Under the pieces are notes generated by a model, which was not told where the DNA came from, did no database searches, and saw only the letters and a program-made list of their open reading frames with translations. 64,000 bases of DNA, from positions 11,114 to 75,113 of the forward strand of contig NZ_CAJPPN010000005.1 in the NCBI RefSeq assembly GCF_905372525.1, written 5' to 3'. A program made the translations under genes and the position numbers. Positions 27,568 to 36,674 of the stretch are shown here, in pieces. Every line of letters begins with the position of its first letter. The stretch's first letter is position 1. The stretch is from an uncultured Porphyromonas sp. (GTDB lineage: Bacteria > Bacteroidota > Bacteroidia > Bacteroidales > Porphyromonadaceae).

Positions 27568-28023
27568 ATGAATAAGAGAATAACGTTACTCGCAGTTGCC
27601 CTTCTGCTACTGACAGGGTGTGACTTCATACCGAAGATTGTGGCACGTAGAGTAGTATACACGGTTCAAGAGATTAATGCAACTCCTGATACGATGTATT
27701 ATAGCTCCTATTTCCGTCGAATGGGTGATCCCTTCATCGTTGCGCCGAGTATTTTTGTCCCAATTCTCCCCGGAGATTCAAGTCAACAATCTGTTCTTGA
27801 TCGTAGTGAACTGTATAGCCATCCAGAGCGCTATCGATATTATATCTGGTTTGCCTCTCGGGAGACCTACTGGAAGAATGAAAGTTTGCCGCCAGCCAAC
27901 TATGGTAAGCCTTCCCTATATGATACGGTGCTGTCGTACACGATAGCAGAGCTCAAGGCGATGAACTACCGGGTGGTCTACCGGGGTAAGCCAGTCACCC
28001 CCAGAGGTGAGCAAAGCTTGTAG
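27568..28023 (+). CDS. Small lipoprotein of unknown function
   Basis: The 151-residue protein starts with a signal peptide and a good lipobox (LLTGCDF). The mature part has many Tyr, Arg and Pro residues and ends with LSYTIAELKAMNYRVVYRGK, which has the flavour of small Bacteroidales surface lipoproteins. It is not obviously related to the other lipoproteins in the island and is AT-richer than the flanking housekeeping genes. It lies in the same direction between the interrupted gene and the two related secreted proteins. No domain is recognised; role in the RHS locus is only suggested by position. Confidence 0.75.
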   Translation: MNKRITLLAVALLLLTGCDFIPKIVARRVVYTVQEINATPDTMYYSSYFRRMGDPFIVAPSIFVPILPGDSSQQSVLDRSELYSHPERYRYYIWFASRETYWKNESLPPANYGKPSLYDTVLSYTIAELKAMNYRVVYRGKPVTPRGEQSL

Positions 28024-28071
28024 CGAGGGGGCGAAGACTATTGTCTCATGGATTGTAACAAGGTACATACA

Positions 28072-28950
28072 ATGAATATGGAGCTGGGAGTAGTAAAGGT
28101 CTATATGCTCCTCGGATTCCTCTTCTTGACCACGCTCAGCGCCGAGGCCCAGATCGCTATAAGTCTGCGGGTCAGCTGGCGCGCAGAGGTGAACCCGCTA
28201 GACACAGCGAAGCGACCGATCAACGTGCCCTACCTACATGTGGTGTATCGCAACGATAGTAACACAGACTACTATCTGGTACGTAGGGATAGGTGTAGAT
28301 GGATCTTCCCTTACATTGATTTTTTCGAAGATTTACTTCAGTATCCAGAAAACTATGACTATGAAAATCATAATGAGGTAAGGGCGATGCAGTTCAAGGT
28401 TTACCCAGAGCAGGAACGGGTGCACAAGAGCCATCAAGTCATCCTAGGGTGTAGCGGGTGGGAGATAGACCAAGAGTCCTCCACCTCATCCCATAGGAGC
28501 CGCTCTAGTGATCCACAGGTAGACTGGAGTGAGAGTGTGGAGTACCTGCAGTATATCCTATACTGCCTCAGGGCTCCAGCACGAAGAGACCCTCACGCTC
28601 TGAAGGTGTATAGCCCGCAAGATAACCTTCATTCCGTAGCCAAGAAGCCCTACAAGACTGACGGGATACTGCGCCTGCTGGAGGGGCGCCTAGCCTTCCT
28701 CCCGGCTCGGAGTGAGCGGGAGTATATCTACAGCCTGCTGGCCTTTCGGATGATGCGAGGGCGCTTCCACTTTGTCATTCCGAACTGGGTGGCGAAGGAT
28801 ACGACTATCGCTAATGAGGCTCTAGGAATGGAGGGAGATCCGAATCCACTCTATAATGGGGAGTCCCAACTGCCTCTTCCCAAGCTCTATGAGGGCTACC
28901 AGCTCTATCTAGGTCGGGTGAAGGGATGCTCCCTCTGGATCGAGATGTAA
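28072..28950 (+). CDS. Secreted protein, member of a local three-gene family
   Basis: The product has about 292 residues from the ATG at 28072 (an ATG at 28048 would add eight residues and a third lies at 28078). A signal peptide ends at about LSAEAQ. The mature protein resembles that of the next gene along its whole length: NVPYLHVVYRNDS / DVPYLHVVYQNHT, DYYLVRRDR / AYYLVRQDQ, REYIYSLLAFRMMRGRFHF / REYVYSLLAFAVIHGRWQF, and YEGYQLYLGRVKG / YEGYQLYRGWVRG. No catalytic motif is seen. Tandem, diverging secreted paralogs behind an RHS toxin fit an immunity or decoy array, but this is inference from position. Confidence 0.8.
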   Translation: MNMELGVVKVYMLLGFLFLTTLSAEAQIAISLRVSWRAEVNPLDTAKRPINVPYLHVVYRNDSNTDYYLVRRDRCRWIFPYIDFFEDLLQYPENYDYENHNEVRAMQFKVYPEQERVHKSHQVILGCSGWEIDQESSTSSHRSRSSDPQVDWSESVEYLQYILYCLRAPARRDPHALKVYSPQDNLHSVAKKPYKTDGILRLLEGRLAFLPARSEREYIYSLLAFRMMRGRFHFVIPNWVAKDTTIANEALGMEGDPNPLYNGESQLPLPKLYEGYQLYLGRVKGCSLWIEM

Positions 28951-28965
28951 TAAAATGAGGAGAAG

Positions 28966-29886
28966 ATGAACACCATTATGCTACTGCTAAGGAGGCTCGT
29001 CCTCATCATCCTACTACTGCCATCAATGTGTACAGTCTATGCCGAGGATAGGATCTCGGTACACTTCGAGGTGCGCTGGCATCGGGAGCATAATCCGATG
29101 GATACGCTGAGGCGGGAGCTTGATGTACCCTATCTGCATGTAGTGTATCAGAACCATACGGATACAGCCTACTATCTGGTGCGTCAGGATCAGAGCAACT
29201 GGATTTTCCCCCGACTGCGCTATTACACCGTGATCGAGGATGGCTCACGTCCAGAGAAATATAATCTGACATACTACGTGCCACGCTGGGCCACCTACCC
29301 CCTAAAGGGAGCAGGGCGCAGTGTACGTGAGAGACGGCACTACACCCATCATGTGCTCCTACGGGATCAGGCTTGGGAAGTGGAGCTAGAGCCCTCCATC
29401 GTGGATGGACAACCTAAGCCTCGTATCGCCTATGGTGAAGGGATGGACAACTGGAGTGAGTGCGCCTATTACCTTCAGGGATATTTGTACTACCTCATGA
29501 CCCCACAACTGGATCATGATTGGTATCAAGTCACGTATCTCTCCGAGCATATGGAACATTCGGTGGGGATGGAAATGGTGGGAACGGAGGGCACACTGAA
29601 GCCCTTCGTCCATCGTCTAGCCTTTGTCCCTGCTCACTGTAGGCGGGAGTACGTGTATAGCCTACTAGCCTTTGCTGTGATCCATGGGCGCTGGCAGTTC
29701 CTCCTGCCCGACTGGGAGGCTAGTGGTCGCCTTCGAGATGAGTGTATCCCACTGAACGTCTACCAGCTCCGAGGCAAAGGCTCTACTGCATCCGCCCCAT
29801 CGGGCTATCCACTCCCTGAGCACTACGAGGGCTACCAGCTCTATCGGGGATGGGTACGTGGCGACTCCATCTCGATAAAGATGTAG
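28966..29886 (+). CDS. Secreted protein, paralog of the preceding gene
   Basis: The 306-residue precursor has a signal peptide ending near VYAED and a mature part that is colinear with the upstream paralog (see LHVVYQNHTDTAYYLVRQDQ and the conserved C-terminal LPEHYEGYQLYRGW). The two genes are 15 bases apart and probably co-transcribed. It is the last gene of the island; aspS with its own promoter box follows after about 240 bases. No recognised domain and no T9SS tag. The high similarity to its neighbour and lower similarity to the interrupted gene at 26301 show stepwise duplication. Confidence 0.82.
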   Translation: MNTIMLLLRRLVLIILLLPSMCTVYAEDRISVHFEVRWHREHNPMDTLRRELDVPYLHVVYQNHTDTAYYLVRQDQSNWIFPRLRYYTVIEDGSRPEKYNLTYYVPRWATYPLKGAGRSVRERRHYTHHVLLRDQAWEVELEPSIVDGQPKPRIAYGEGMDNWSECAYYLQGYLYYLMTPQLDHDWYQVTYLSEHMEHSVGMEMVGTEGTLKPFVHRLAFVPAHCRREYVYSLLAFAVIHGRWQFLLPDWEASGRLRDECIPLNVYQLRGKGSTASAPSGYPLPEHYEGYQLYRGWVRGDSISIKM

Positions 29887-30042
29887 TGAAGTGGCGGGGG
29901 AAGTGATAGGATATGACCTCACGTATCTAGGGGGTGTCTGTAGGAAGCCCGGAGAGAGGTCTACTTCCGCTAAGTCTTTTTGTCCCCAGTGTTCTACTTA
30001 TGGGAGGAATGTATCAGTAGCGGAGGAACACTGAAAACTTTG

Positions 30043-30050
30043 TATTTTTG
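30043..30050 (+). promoter_or_regulatory. Candidate -7 element for aspS
   Basis: TATTTTTG matches TAnnTTTG and lies about 78 bases upstream of the aspS start. No -33 TTTG at the expected distance. Confidence 0.5.
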
Positions 30051-30127
30051 TGGTACAAACATTATTACTACAAAGGGCGAAGTGACAGCTCAAAGGAGCC
30101 TCGTCCATCCAAGGAGAAGAAAAAGAT

Positions 30128-31891
30128 ATGTATCGTACTACTACCTGTGGCGCACTGCGCCTCAGCAACGTCGGGGAGCAGGTGACGCTCGCTGGTTGGG
30201 TTCAGAAGGCACGTCGTATGGGGGGGATGACCTTCATCGACCTAAGAGATAGATATGGGATCACACAGCTTGTCTTCAATGAGGCTGTTGTCGGGGAGGC
30301 ACTTGTCGCCGAGGCCGAGAAGCTCGGACGTGAGTATGTGATCCAGATCGTGGGCACAGTCTCCGAGCGTGAGAACAAGAACCCAAAGCTCCCTACGGGC
30401 GATATTGAGATCGCCGTTAGCTCCCTTCGTATCCTCAACCCTTCGGAGGTGCCTCCCTTCACGATCGAGGATGATACCGATGGCGGGGATGACCTCAGGA
30501 TGAAGTACCGATACCTAGACCTACGCCGTAGCTGTGTGAGGTCCAACCTCGAGCTACGTCACCGCTTTGCCCTAGCAGTACGTCGCTACCTCGATGCCGA
30601 AGGCTTCCTAGAGGTAGAGACCCCTGTACTCATCAAGTCCACCCCCGAGGGTGCTCGTGACTTCGTCGTCCCCTCGCGTATGAACTCCAACCAGTTCTAC
30701 GCCCTACCACAGTCCCCTCAGACCTTCAAGCAGCTCCTCATGGTCAGTGGCTTCGACCGCTACTTCCAGATCGTGAAGTGCTTCCGTGATGAAGACCTAC
30801 GTGCTGACCGCCAGCCTGAGTTCACACAGATCGACTGTGAGATGAGCTTCGTGGAGCAGGAGGATGTGCTCTCTATCTTTGAGGGCATGACACAGTACCT
30901 ATTCAAGGAACTACTCGATCTGGATATTCCCGTACCCTTCCCTCGTATGAGCTGGCATGATGCGATGAAGCGCTACGGCTCTGATAAGCCCGATACACGC
31001 TTCGGCATGGAGTTCGTGGAAGTGAAGAATGTATTGCAGGGGCATGGCTTCTCGGTCTTCGATAACGCTGCCTATATCGGGGCGATCGTTGCACCAGGTG
31101 CTGCTAGCTATACCCGCAAGCAGCTGGATGCGCTCACGGACTTCGTGAAGCGTCCTCAGGTCGGGGCCTCGGGTATGGTCTATGCTCGTGTAGAGGCTGA
31201 TGGTACGGTCAAGAGCAGTGTCGATAAGTTCTACACGCAGGAGACGCTCCAGAGCCTAGCCACAGAGACTGGTGCCAAGGCTGGTGACCTCATCCTCATC
31301 CTCTCGGGTGGTGATGCGATGAAGGTACGTAAGCAGCTCTCGGAGCTCCGACTAGAGATGGGCTCACAGCTAGGGCTGCGAGACAAGAAGAAGTTCTCCT
31401 GCCTCTGGGTGGTAGACTTCCCGCTCTTCGAGTGGGACGAGGAGACACAACGCTTCTACGCAATGCATCATCCCTTCACTTCGCCCAAGCCCGAGGATAT
31501 TCCCCTACTGGATAGCGATCCAGGTGCAGTACGTGCCAATGCGTATGATATGGTCATCAACGGCGTAGAGGTCGGTGGTGGATCGATCCGTATCCACGAC
31601 AGCAAGCTCCAGGCACGTATGTTTGACCTCCTTGGCTTCACGCCAGAGAAGGCTCAGGAGCAGTTCGGCTTCCTAATGAATGCCTTCAAGTATGGTGCCC
31701 CTCCCCACGGGGGCTTGGCTTATGGTCTCGACCGCTTCGTCTCGCTCTTTGCTGGGCTAGATAGCATCCGAGACTGTATCGCCTTCCCCAAGAACAATGC
31801 CGGGCGTGACGTGATGATCGATGCCCCCTCGCTTATTGACCAGGAGCAGCTCGATGAGCTCCATCTGCGTCTCACCCCTGCTACGAAGTAA
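30128..31891 (+). CDS. aspS: Aspartate--tRNA ligase
   Basis: This class II synthetase charges tRNA-Asp. It has 587 residues, the size of the bacterial type with the inserted GAD domain. The N-terminal anticodon-binding OB fold (GWVQKARRMGGMTFIDLRDR) precedes the catalytic core, with motif 2 around FRDEDLRADRQPEFTQID, a GAD insertion at about 285-420, and motif 3 in GGLAYGLDRFVSLFAG. The start ATG at 30128 gives the usual MYRTTTCG-type N-terminus. The gene has its own promoter box and is followed after 30 bases by the next gene. Identification is certain; whether it is discriminating or also charges tRNA-Asn cannot be read here. Confidence 0.97.
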   Translation: MYRTTTCGALRLSNVGEQVTLAGWVQKARRMGGMTFIDLRDRYGITQLVFNEAVVGEALVAEAEKLGREYVIQIVGTVSERENKNPKLPTGDIEIAVSSLRILNPSEVPPFTIEDDTDGGDDLRMKYRYLDLRRSCVRSNLELRHRFALAVRRYLDAEGFLEVETPVLIKSTPEGARDFVVPSRMNSNQFYALPQSPQTFKQLLMVSGFDRYFQIVKCFRDEDLRADRQPEFTQIDCEMSFVEQEDVLSIFEGMTQYLFKELLDLDIPVPFPRMSWHDAMKRYGSDKPDTRFGMEFVEVKNVLQGHGFSVFDNAAYIGAIVAPGAASYTRKQLDALTDFVKRPQVGASGMVYARVEADGTVKSSVDKFYTQETLQSLATETGAKAGDLILILSGGDAMKVRKQLSELRLEMGSQLGLRDKKKFSCLWVVDFPLFEWDEETQRFYAMHHPFTSPKPEDIPLLDSDPGAVRANAYDMVINGVEVGGGSIRIHDSKLQARMFDLLGFTPEKAQEQFGFLMNAFKYGAPPHGGLAYGLDRFVSLFAGLDSIRDCIAFPKNNAGRDVMIDAPSLIDQEQLDELHLRLTPATK

Positions 31892-31921
31892 TTACCCACC
31901 CCTTAGTATACCGATTGCCGA

Positions 31922-32470
31922 ATGATCTATCGTCTATTGATGCTCTCCGATGAGAATGACTACTTCAAGCGAGAGCTACAGATCGACTCCGAAGCCACGT
32001 TCCTCGAGCTGAATGATTTCATCCTCGATGCGGTAGGCTATGCCCATGATGAGCTGACTACCTTCCACATCTGCGACGAGGCCTGGCAGAAGGAGCAGGA
32101 GGTCACGATGATGGACATGGGGATGAGCTCCGAGTACGACAGCTACCTGATGGAGAGTACCCCACTAGAGGAGCTCCTTGATCACAAGGGGCAGCATCTC
32201 TTCTTCGTCTTCGATATGCTCTCCGAGCGAGGCTTCTTCATTGAGCTCGTAGAGATGATCCCGGGGAAGAGCTTGGACAAGCCCATCATCACGCATGCTG
32301 AGGGCAAGGCTCCTCAGCAACTCGCCTCCATAGATGTGGCCGCCTCTCGCTCTGTCGCTCCAGCCTCGGGCGAGGTGTGGGATGAGGATGGCCTAGAGGA
32401 GGACTCCATCGATGAGGGTGAGATCGACCTCGAGGGCTTCGATATCGCCGATGCAGAGAGCCTCTACTAG
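31922..32470 (+). CDS. pRiA4b ORF-3-like protein
   Basis: The 182-residue cytoplasmic protein has an N-terminal 120 residues that look like the plasmid pRiA4b ORF-3-like family (YRLLMLSDENDYFKRELQID, FLELNDFILDAVGYAHDELT, and LEELLDHKGQHLFFVFDM). The tail (about 130-182) is acidic, Glu/Asp-rich and probably disordered. Family members are widespread in bacteria, sometimes called IS1096 passenger-like, without a proven activity; no mobile element is seen here. The 3' end overlaps the likely miaA start by about 20 bases, which indicates translational coupling in an aspS-orf-miaA operon. Confidence 0.8.
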   Translation: MIYRLLMLSDENDYFKRELQIDSEATFLELNDFILDAVGYAHDELTTFHICDEAWQKEQEVTMMDMGMSSEYDSYLMESTPLEELLDHKGQHLFFVFDMLSERGFFIELVEMIPGKSLDKPIITHAEGKAPQQLASIDVAASRSVAPASGEVWDEDGLEEDSIDEGEIDLEGFDIADAESLY

Positions 32471-33398
32471 AGACCAGCGTCCCACGCTCATCGTACTCCT
32501 AGGCCCTACGGGCGTAGGGAAGACATCCCTAGGGGTGCAGCTCGCCCTCCAGCTAGGCTGTAGCATCCTCTCGGCGGACTCCCGACAGATCTATCGTGAG
32601 CTACCTATAGGCACAGCAGCCCCGACTCCAGAGGAGCGGGCTGCTGTGCCTCATTACTTCGTAGGGACACACAGTGTCACCGAGGGCTATAGCGCAGCCA
32701 GCTACGAGGCCGATGTGCTGTGTCTACTCGAGGGACTCTTTGTAGATCATCCCATCCAGCTCCTCTCGGGAGGCTCGATGATGTACATAGACGCTGTATG
32801 CCGGGGTATCGATGAGATACCTGATGTGGATCCTGCTATCCGCACGGAGGTCTGGCATCGCTATGAGATGCAGGGGCTAGCCCCTATTCTCTCCGAGCTG
32901 GAGCACCTTGACCCTAGGTACTATGCTACAGTAGATCATCAGAACTATAAGCGTGTCCTACACGGCTACGAGGTCTGCCTCTCGACGGGAAGGCCCTTCT
33001 CCTCCTTCCATACAGGGCAGGCGAAGCATCGTCCTTTCGATATGATCAAGATAGGCTTAACCCGAGAGCGTGAGGAGCTCTATGCCCGCATCGATGAGCG
33101 AGTACTCCAGATGATGTCGCTGGGGCTGGAGGCTGAGGCTCGTGCGGTCTATCCCCATCGTCACCTCAATGCGCTCAATACGGTGGGCTATAAGGAGCTC
33201 TTTGCCTACTTCGACGGCATGATCTCCCTCGAGGAGGCTATCCGTCTCATCCAGCGCAACAGCCGCCATTATGCCCGTAAGCAACTCACCTGGTGGAAGC
33301 GTGACCCCGAGGTGCACTGGTATCACCCCGAGGATATAGAGGGTATAGAGAATGCCCTCGGGAGACATGCCTACTTGTATAGGGGAGAGTGGGGCTAA
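32451..33398 (+). CDS. miaA: tRNA dimethylallyltransferase
   Basis: MiaA prenylates A37 of tRNAs reading UNN codons, the first step to ms2i6A. The P-loop GPTGVGKT is near the N-terminus, followed by SADSRQIYRELPIGTAAPT, the LLSGGSMMYIDAVCRG block and the C-terminal NALNTVGYKELFAYFDG and RQ-type substrate motif region, all typical. I chose the ATG at 32451 (about 315 residues); an earlier ATG at 32412 would add a Ser/Arg-rich stretch unlike the family and deepen the overlap with the previous gene. Firm identification. Confidence 0.94.
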   Translation: MQRASTRDQRPTLIVLLGPTGVGKTSLGVQLALQLGCSILSADSRQIYRELPIGTAAPTPEERAAVPHYFVGTHSVTEGYSAASYEADVLCLLEGLFVDHPIQLLSGGSMMYIDAVCRGIDEIPDVDPAIRTEVWHRYEMQGLAPILSELEHLDPRYYATVDHQNYKRVLHGYEVCLSTGRPFSSFHTGQAKHRPFDMIKIGLTREREELYARIDERVLQMMSLGLEAEARAVYPHRHLNALNTVGYKELFAYFDGMISLEEAIRLIQRNSRHYARKQLTWWKRDPEVHWYHPEDIEGIENALGRHAYLYRGEWG

Positions 33399-33514
33399 GA
33401 CTCCGTATCTCAGGCAGTGGTGTAAAAATGGAATGCCAATAAGTGGAGTCTAGTGGTCACTTTAGGGTGAAAGGAGGGGGAGACCTATGATTTTACGACA
33501 GAGAGGGAAAATAA

Positions 33515-33546
33515 TTTGCTTAGGTGTACTTAATTCCTTAGCTTTG
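33515..33546 (+). promoter_or_regulatory. Strong Bacteroidota-type promoter for korAB
   Basis: TTTG at 33515-33518, a 20-nt spacer and TAGCTTTG at 33539-33546 fit the consensus in both boxes and spacing. The leader to the start codon at 33685 is about 130 bases, long enough to hold regulatory structure. Confidence 0.75.
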
Positions 33547-33684
33547 TGTCGCATATTTAGTAGATGCAATAGATTGTCGGCGTAGGACGGCCTTGATCAC
33601 AGGTAACGGTGCTATCATAACCATACTCTCACAGTAGTGCTGAGGCTCGTGCCACAATGACACACATCAGATATATAAAGAACT

Positions 33685-35547
33685 ATGGACGAACAGAAAG
33701 CGGTCAAAACGCTCAAAGACATCGTCATTCGATTCTCTGGAGACTCGGGTGATGGGATGCAATTGACGGGGACGATCTTCTCTGACCTTTCCGCCATGAC
33801 GGGGAACACGATCTCTACCTTCCCCGACTTCCCAGCTGAAATTCGTGCACCCCAGGGTACCCTGAGTGGGGTCTCTGGCTATCAGGTGCAGATAGGCTCT
33901 CGTGCTGTACGTACCCCAGGGGAGCGTGCAGATATCCTCGTCGCTATGAACCCCGCCGCCCTGAAGGTGAGCGTAGGGCATCTGAAGAAGGAGTCGATCA
34001 TCATCATTGATACCGACTCCTTTACTACGAACGACCTACGCAAGGCTGAGTACAAGACCGATGAACCCTTTGAGGAACTAGGCCTCAAGACCCAGCAGGT
34101 CATCCCTGCCCCTATCTCCTCGATCGTGAAGGAGGGGCTGAAGGACTTCGGACTAGATGCTAAGTCAGCCCTCCGATGCAAGAATATGTTTGCCCTCGGA
34201 CTGATCTGCTGGCTCTGCGATCGCCCTCTGGGTCCTGCTGAGCAGTTCCTCGAGAGGAAGTTTGGCAAGAAGCCCCTCCTGCGGGACGCCAATATTGCCT
34301 CGCTCAACCATGGCTACGACTTCGGGCATAATACCCATGCCTCGGCGAGTATCTTCCGTATCGAGACGCAAAAGCCTACCCCAGGGCGCTATCTCGATAT
34401 CAATGGGAACAAGGCTACGGCCTATGGGCTCATCGCTGCCGCTGAGCGCTCTGGACTAGAGCTCTTCCTCGGGAGCTACCCGATCACCCCAGCGACGGAC
34501 ATCCTCCACGAGCTAGCTAAGCACAAGGCTCTTGGGGTCAAGACCGTGCAGGCCGAGGATGAGATCGCAGGGATCTGTACGGCTATCGGTGCTGCCTTCG
34601 CTGGAGACCTGGCTGTGACGACGACCTCGGGCCCTGGGCTGGCACTAAAGGGCGAGGCTACAGGTCTGGCTGTGATGGCTGAGATCCCACTAGTGATCAT
34701 AGATGTACAGCGAGGTGGTCCCTCGACGGGTCTCCCGACCAAGAGCGAGCAGACGGACCTCATGCAGGCTCTCTACGGGCGCAATGGTGAGGCCCCTATG
34801 CCAGTCGTCGCCGCTACGACCCCCGATACCTGCTTCCTCTATGCCTACTGGGCAGCCAAGATCGCCGTCGAGCATATGACTCCCGTCGTCCTACTCACGG
34901 ACTCCTTCATCGCTAATGGCTCCTCGGCTTGGCGTATCCCTGACCTGAAGAGCCTCCCTGCGATCGAACCAAACTACGTCTCCAAGCTCCCCGAGGGGGT
35001 GACAGCAGAGAACTGGAAGCCCTACTATCGCAACGAGGAGACCAAGGTGCGCTACTGGGCTATCCCAGGGACTCCAGGCTTCGAGCACCGCTTAGGTGGA
35101 CTGGAGAAGAACTATACGACGAGTGCCATCAGCACCGATGCTGCTAACCATGCACTCATGGTCAAGACTCGTCAGGAGAAGATAGACTATATCGCTAACT
35201 GTATCCCTCTACTCGAGGTCGAAGGCGATCAGGATGCCGAGCTCCTCGTCGTGGGCTGGGGTGGAACCTACGGGCACCTCTACGAGGCTACACACAAGGT
35301 ACGTGAGCGTGGATACAAGATTGCCCATCTGCACTTCAGCTTCATCAATCCGCTCCCACGGAATACCGAGGAGCTCCTGCGCCGCTACAAGAAGGTCATC
35401 ATCGCCGAGCAGAATAGTGGCCAGTTCGCCCGCTACCTACGTGGTATCATCTCTGACTTCCACCCACGGCAGTATAATGAAGTCACGGGTCAGCCCTTTG
35501 TGCTCTCCCATCTAGTAGAAGAATTCATTAACCTTATCGAGGAATAA
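33685..35547 (+). CDS. korA: 2-oxoacid:ferredoxin oxidoreductase, alpha (gamma-alpha fused) subunit
   Basis: With KorB this CoA-dependent enzyme oxidatively decarboxylates 2-oxoglutarate (or a related 2-oxoacid), reducing ferredoxin. The 620-residue subunit has an N-terminal gamma domain (about 1-190: IRFSGDSGDGMQLTG) fused to the alpha pyrimidine-binding domain (about 200-620), with SYPITPATDILHELAK, EDEIAGICTAIGAAFAG and TTTSGPGLALKGE. The fusion is the usual form for KorA of Bacteroidales. It is followed by korB after five bases. Substrate is inferred from subunit architecture; a branched-chain 2-oxoacid or pyruvate role is less likely. Confidence 0.92.
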   Translation: MDEQKAVKTLKDIVIRFSGDSGDGMQLTGTIFSDLSAMTGNTISTFPDFPAEIRAPQGTLSGVSGYQVQIGSRAVRTPGERADILVAMNPAALKVSVGHLKKESIIIIDTDSFTTNDLRKAEYKTDEPFEELGLKTQQVIPAPISSIVKEGLKDFGLDAKSALRCKNMFALGLICWLCDRPLGPAEQFLERKFGKKPLLRDANIASLNHGYDFGHNTHASASIFRIETQKPTPGRYLDINGNKATAYGLIAAAERSGLELFLGSYPITPATDILHELAKHKALGVKTVQAEDEIAGICTAIGAAFAGDLAVTTTSGPGLALKGEATGLAVMAEIPLVIIDVQRGGPSTGLPTKSEQTDLMQALYGRNGEAPMPVVAATTPDTCFLYAYWAAKIAVEHMTPVVLLTDSFIANGSSAWRIPDLKSLPAIEPNYVSKLPEGVTAENWKPYYRNEETKVRYWAIPGTPGFEHRLGGLEKNYTTSAISTDAANHALMVKTRQEKIDYIANCIPLLEVEGDQDAELLVVGWGGTYGHLYEATHKVRERGYKIAHLHFSFINPLPRNTEELLRRYKKVIIAEQNSGQFARYLRGIISDFHPRQYNEVTGQPFVLSHLVEEFINLIEE

Positions 35548-35552
35548 CAGCG

Positions 35553-36599
35553 ATGGATACGAATGTTAGTGGCGTGAAGCTAGACGCCAAGAGCTTTAAG
35601 AGTGACCAATACGTACGCTGGTGTCCGGGCTGTGGAGACCACGGAGTGCTCGCCACGCTACAGAAGGCGATGGCAGACCTAGGTATCCCTACGGAGAAGA
35701 CTGCGGTCATCTCGGGTATCGGATGCTCCTCCCGCCTGCCCTACTACGTGAATGCCTATGGCTTCCATACGATCCATGGTCGTGCAGCAGCGATCGCTAC
35801 GGGGATGAAGACCGCCCGTCCAGACCTCTGCGTCTGGGTCGCTACCGGAGATGGTGATAGCCTCGCTATCGGGGGGAACCACTTCATCCATGCAGTCCGC
35901 CGAAATATTGACTTGAACTTTGTCCTTTTCAACAACCGTATCTACGGGCTCACGAAGGGGCAGTACTCGCCGACCTCGGCACGTGGCTTTGTCTCCAAGA
36001 GCTCGCCCTATGGTACGGTAGAGGATCCATTTATCCCCGCAGAGCTATGCTTTGGGGCACGAGGACGCTTCTTCGCTCGCTCGCTAGACGTCGATATGAA
36101 GCTCCTCGGGCAGTGTATGCTGGAGTGTGCTAAGCACAAGGGGGCTGCGATCGTCGAGGTGCTGGTGAACTGTGTGATCTTCAACGATGGTGTCCACAAG
36201 GGGGTCTCGCAGCGTGAGGTACGTGACGACCGCTCCGTCGTACTCCGACACGGCGAGAAGATGATCTTCGGTAAGGAGAAAAATAAGGGGATCGTCCTAG
36301 ATGGTCTCCGGCTCAAGGCTGTAACGATCGGGGAGGATGGCTACACTCTGGATGATGTCCTCACCCATGATGCTCATGAGGCTGACCCCACCCTGCACAC
36401 GATGCTCGCGATGATGGGGACGAGTGAGGAGAGTGATCTCCCTGTTGCCTTTGGGGTAATCCGAGATGTCGAGGGGATTAGCTACGATGAAGCCGTCGCC
36501 CAGCAAATCGAGGAAGTGAAGGCTCAGAAGCCTGGTATCCGCTCGCTCGAGGATGTACTCATGAAGGATCCCTACTGGGAAGTCAAGGCTGAAGATTAG
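35553..36599 (+). CDS. korB: 2-oxoacid:ferredoxin oxidoreductase, beta subunit
   Basis: The thiamine-diphosphate-binding beta subunit has 348 residues. The N-terminal RWCPGCGDHGVLA and IGCSSRLPYYVNAYGFHT, the TPP motif ATGDGDSLAIGGNHFIHA and NNRIYGLTKGQYSPTS are diagnostic of this family. The conserved cysteines (CPGCG, GIGCSS) fit ligation of its iron-sulfur cluster. It is coupled to korA, and a strong hairpin with a T-run follows, so korAB is a two-gene operon. In asaccharolytic Porphyromonas such enzymes feed amino-acid carbon to acyl-CoA; that link is from knowledge of the genus. Confidence 0.94.
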   Translation: MDTNVSGVKLDAKSFKSDQYVRWCPGCGDHGVLATLQKAMADLGIPTEKTAVISGIGCSSRLPYYVNAYGFHTIHGRAAAIATGMKTARPDLCVWVATGDGDSLAIGGNHFIHAVRRNIDLNFVLFNNRIYGLTKGQYSPTSARGFVSKSSPYGTVEDPFIPAELCFGARGRFFARSLDVDMKLLGQCMLECAKHKGAAIVEVLVNCVIFNDGVHKGVSQREVRDDRSVVLRHGEKMIFGKEKNKGIVLDGLRLKAVTIGEDGYTLDDVLTHDAHEADPTLHTMLAMMGTSEESDLPVAFGVIRDVEGISYDEAVAQQIEEVKAQKPGIRSLEDVLMKDPYWEVKAED

Positions 36600-36640
36600 C
36601 ATAACATAGCTTGGCCTTACCCTACACGTCTAGGGTATCT

Positions 36641-36674
36641 GGGGCGCATTATAGTCTCGGCTATAGTGCGCCCC
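36641..36674 (+). terminator. Rho-independent terminator after korAB
   Basis: GGGGCGCATTATAG (36641-36654) pairs with CTATAGTGCGCCCC (36661-36674) with one G:U pair and a 6-nt loop, followed by TTTTCTT. It is the clearest textbook terminator of the window. Confidence 0.85.

Noticed and set aside
31922..32470. Insertion sequence suggested by the pRiA4b ORF-3-like family name
   Set aside because: No transposase, terminal inverted repeats or target duplication are seen. The family occurs widely as ordinary chromosomal genes.
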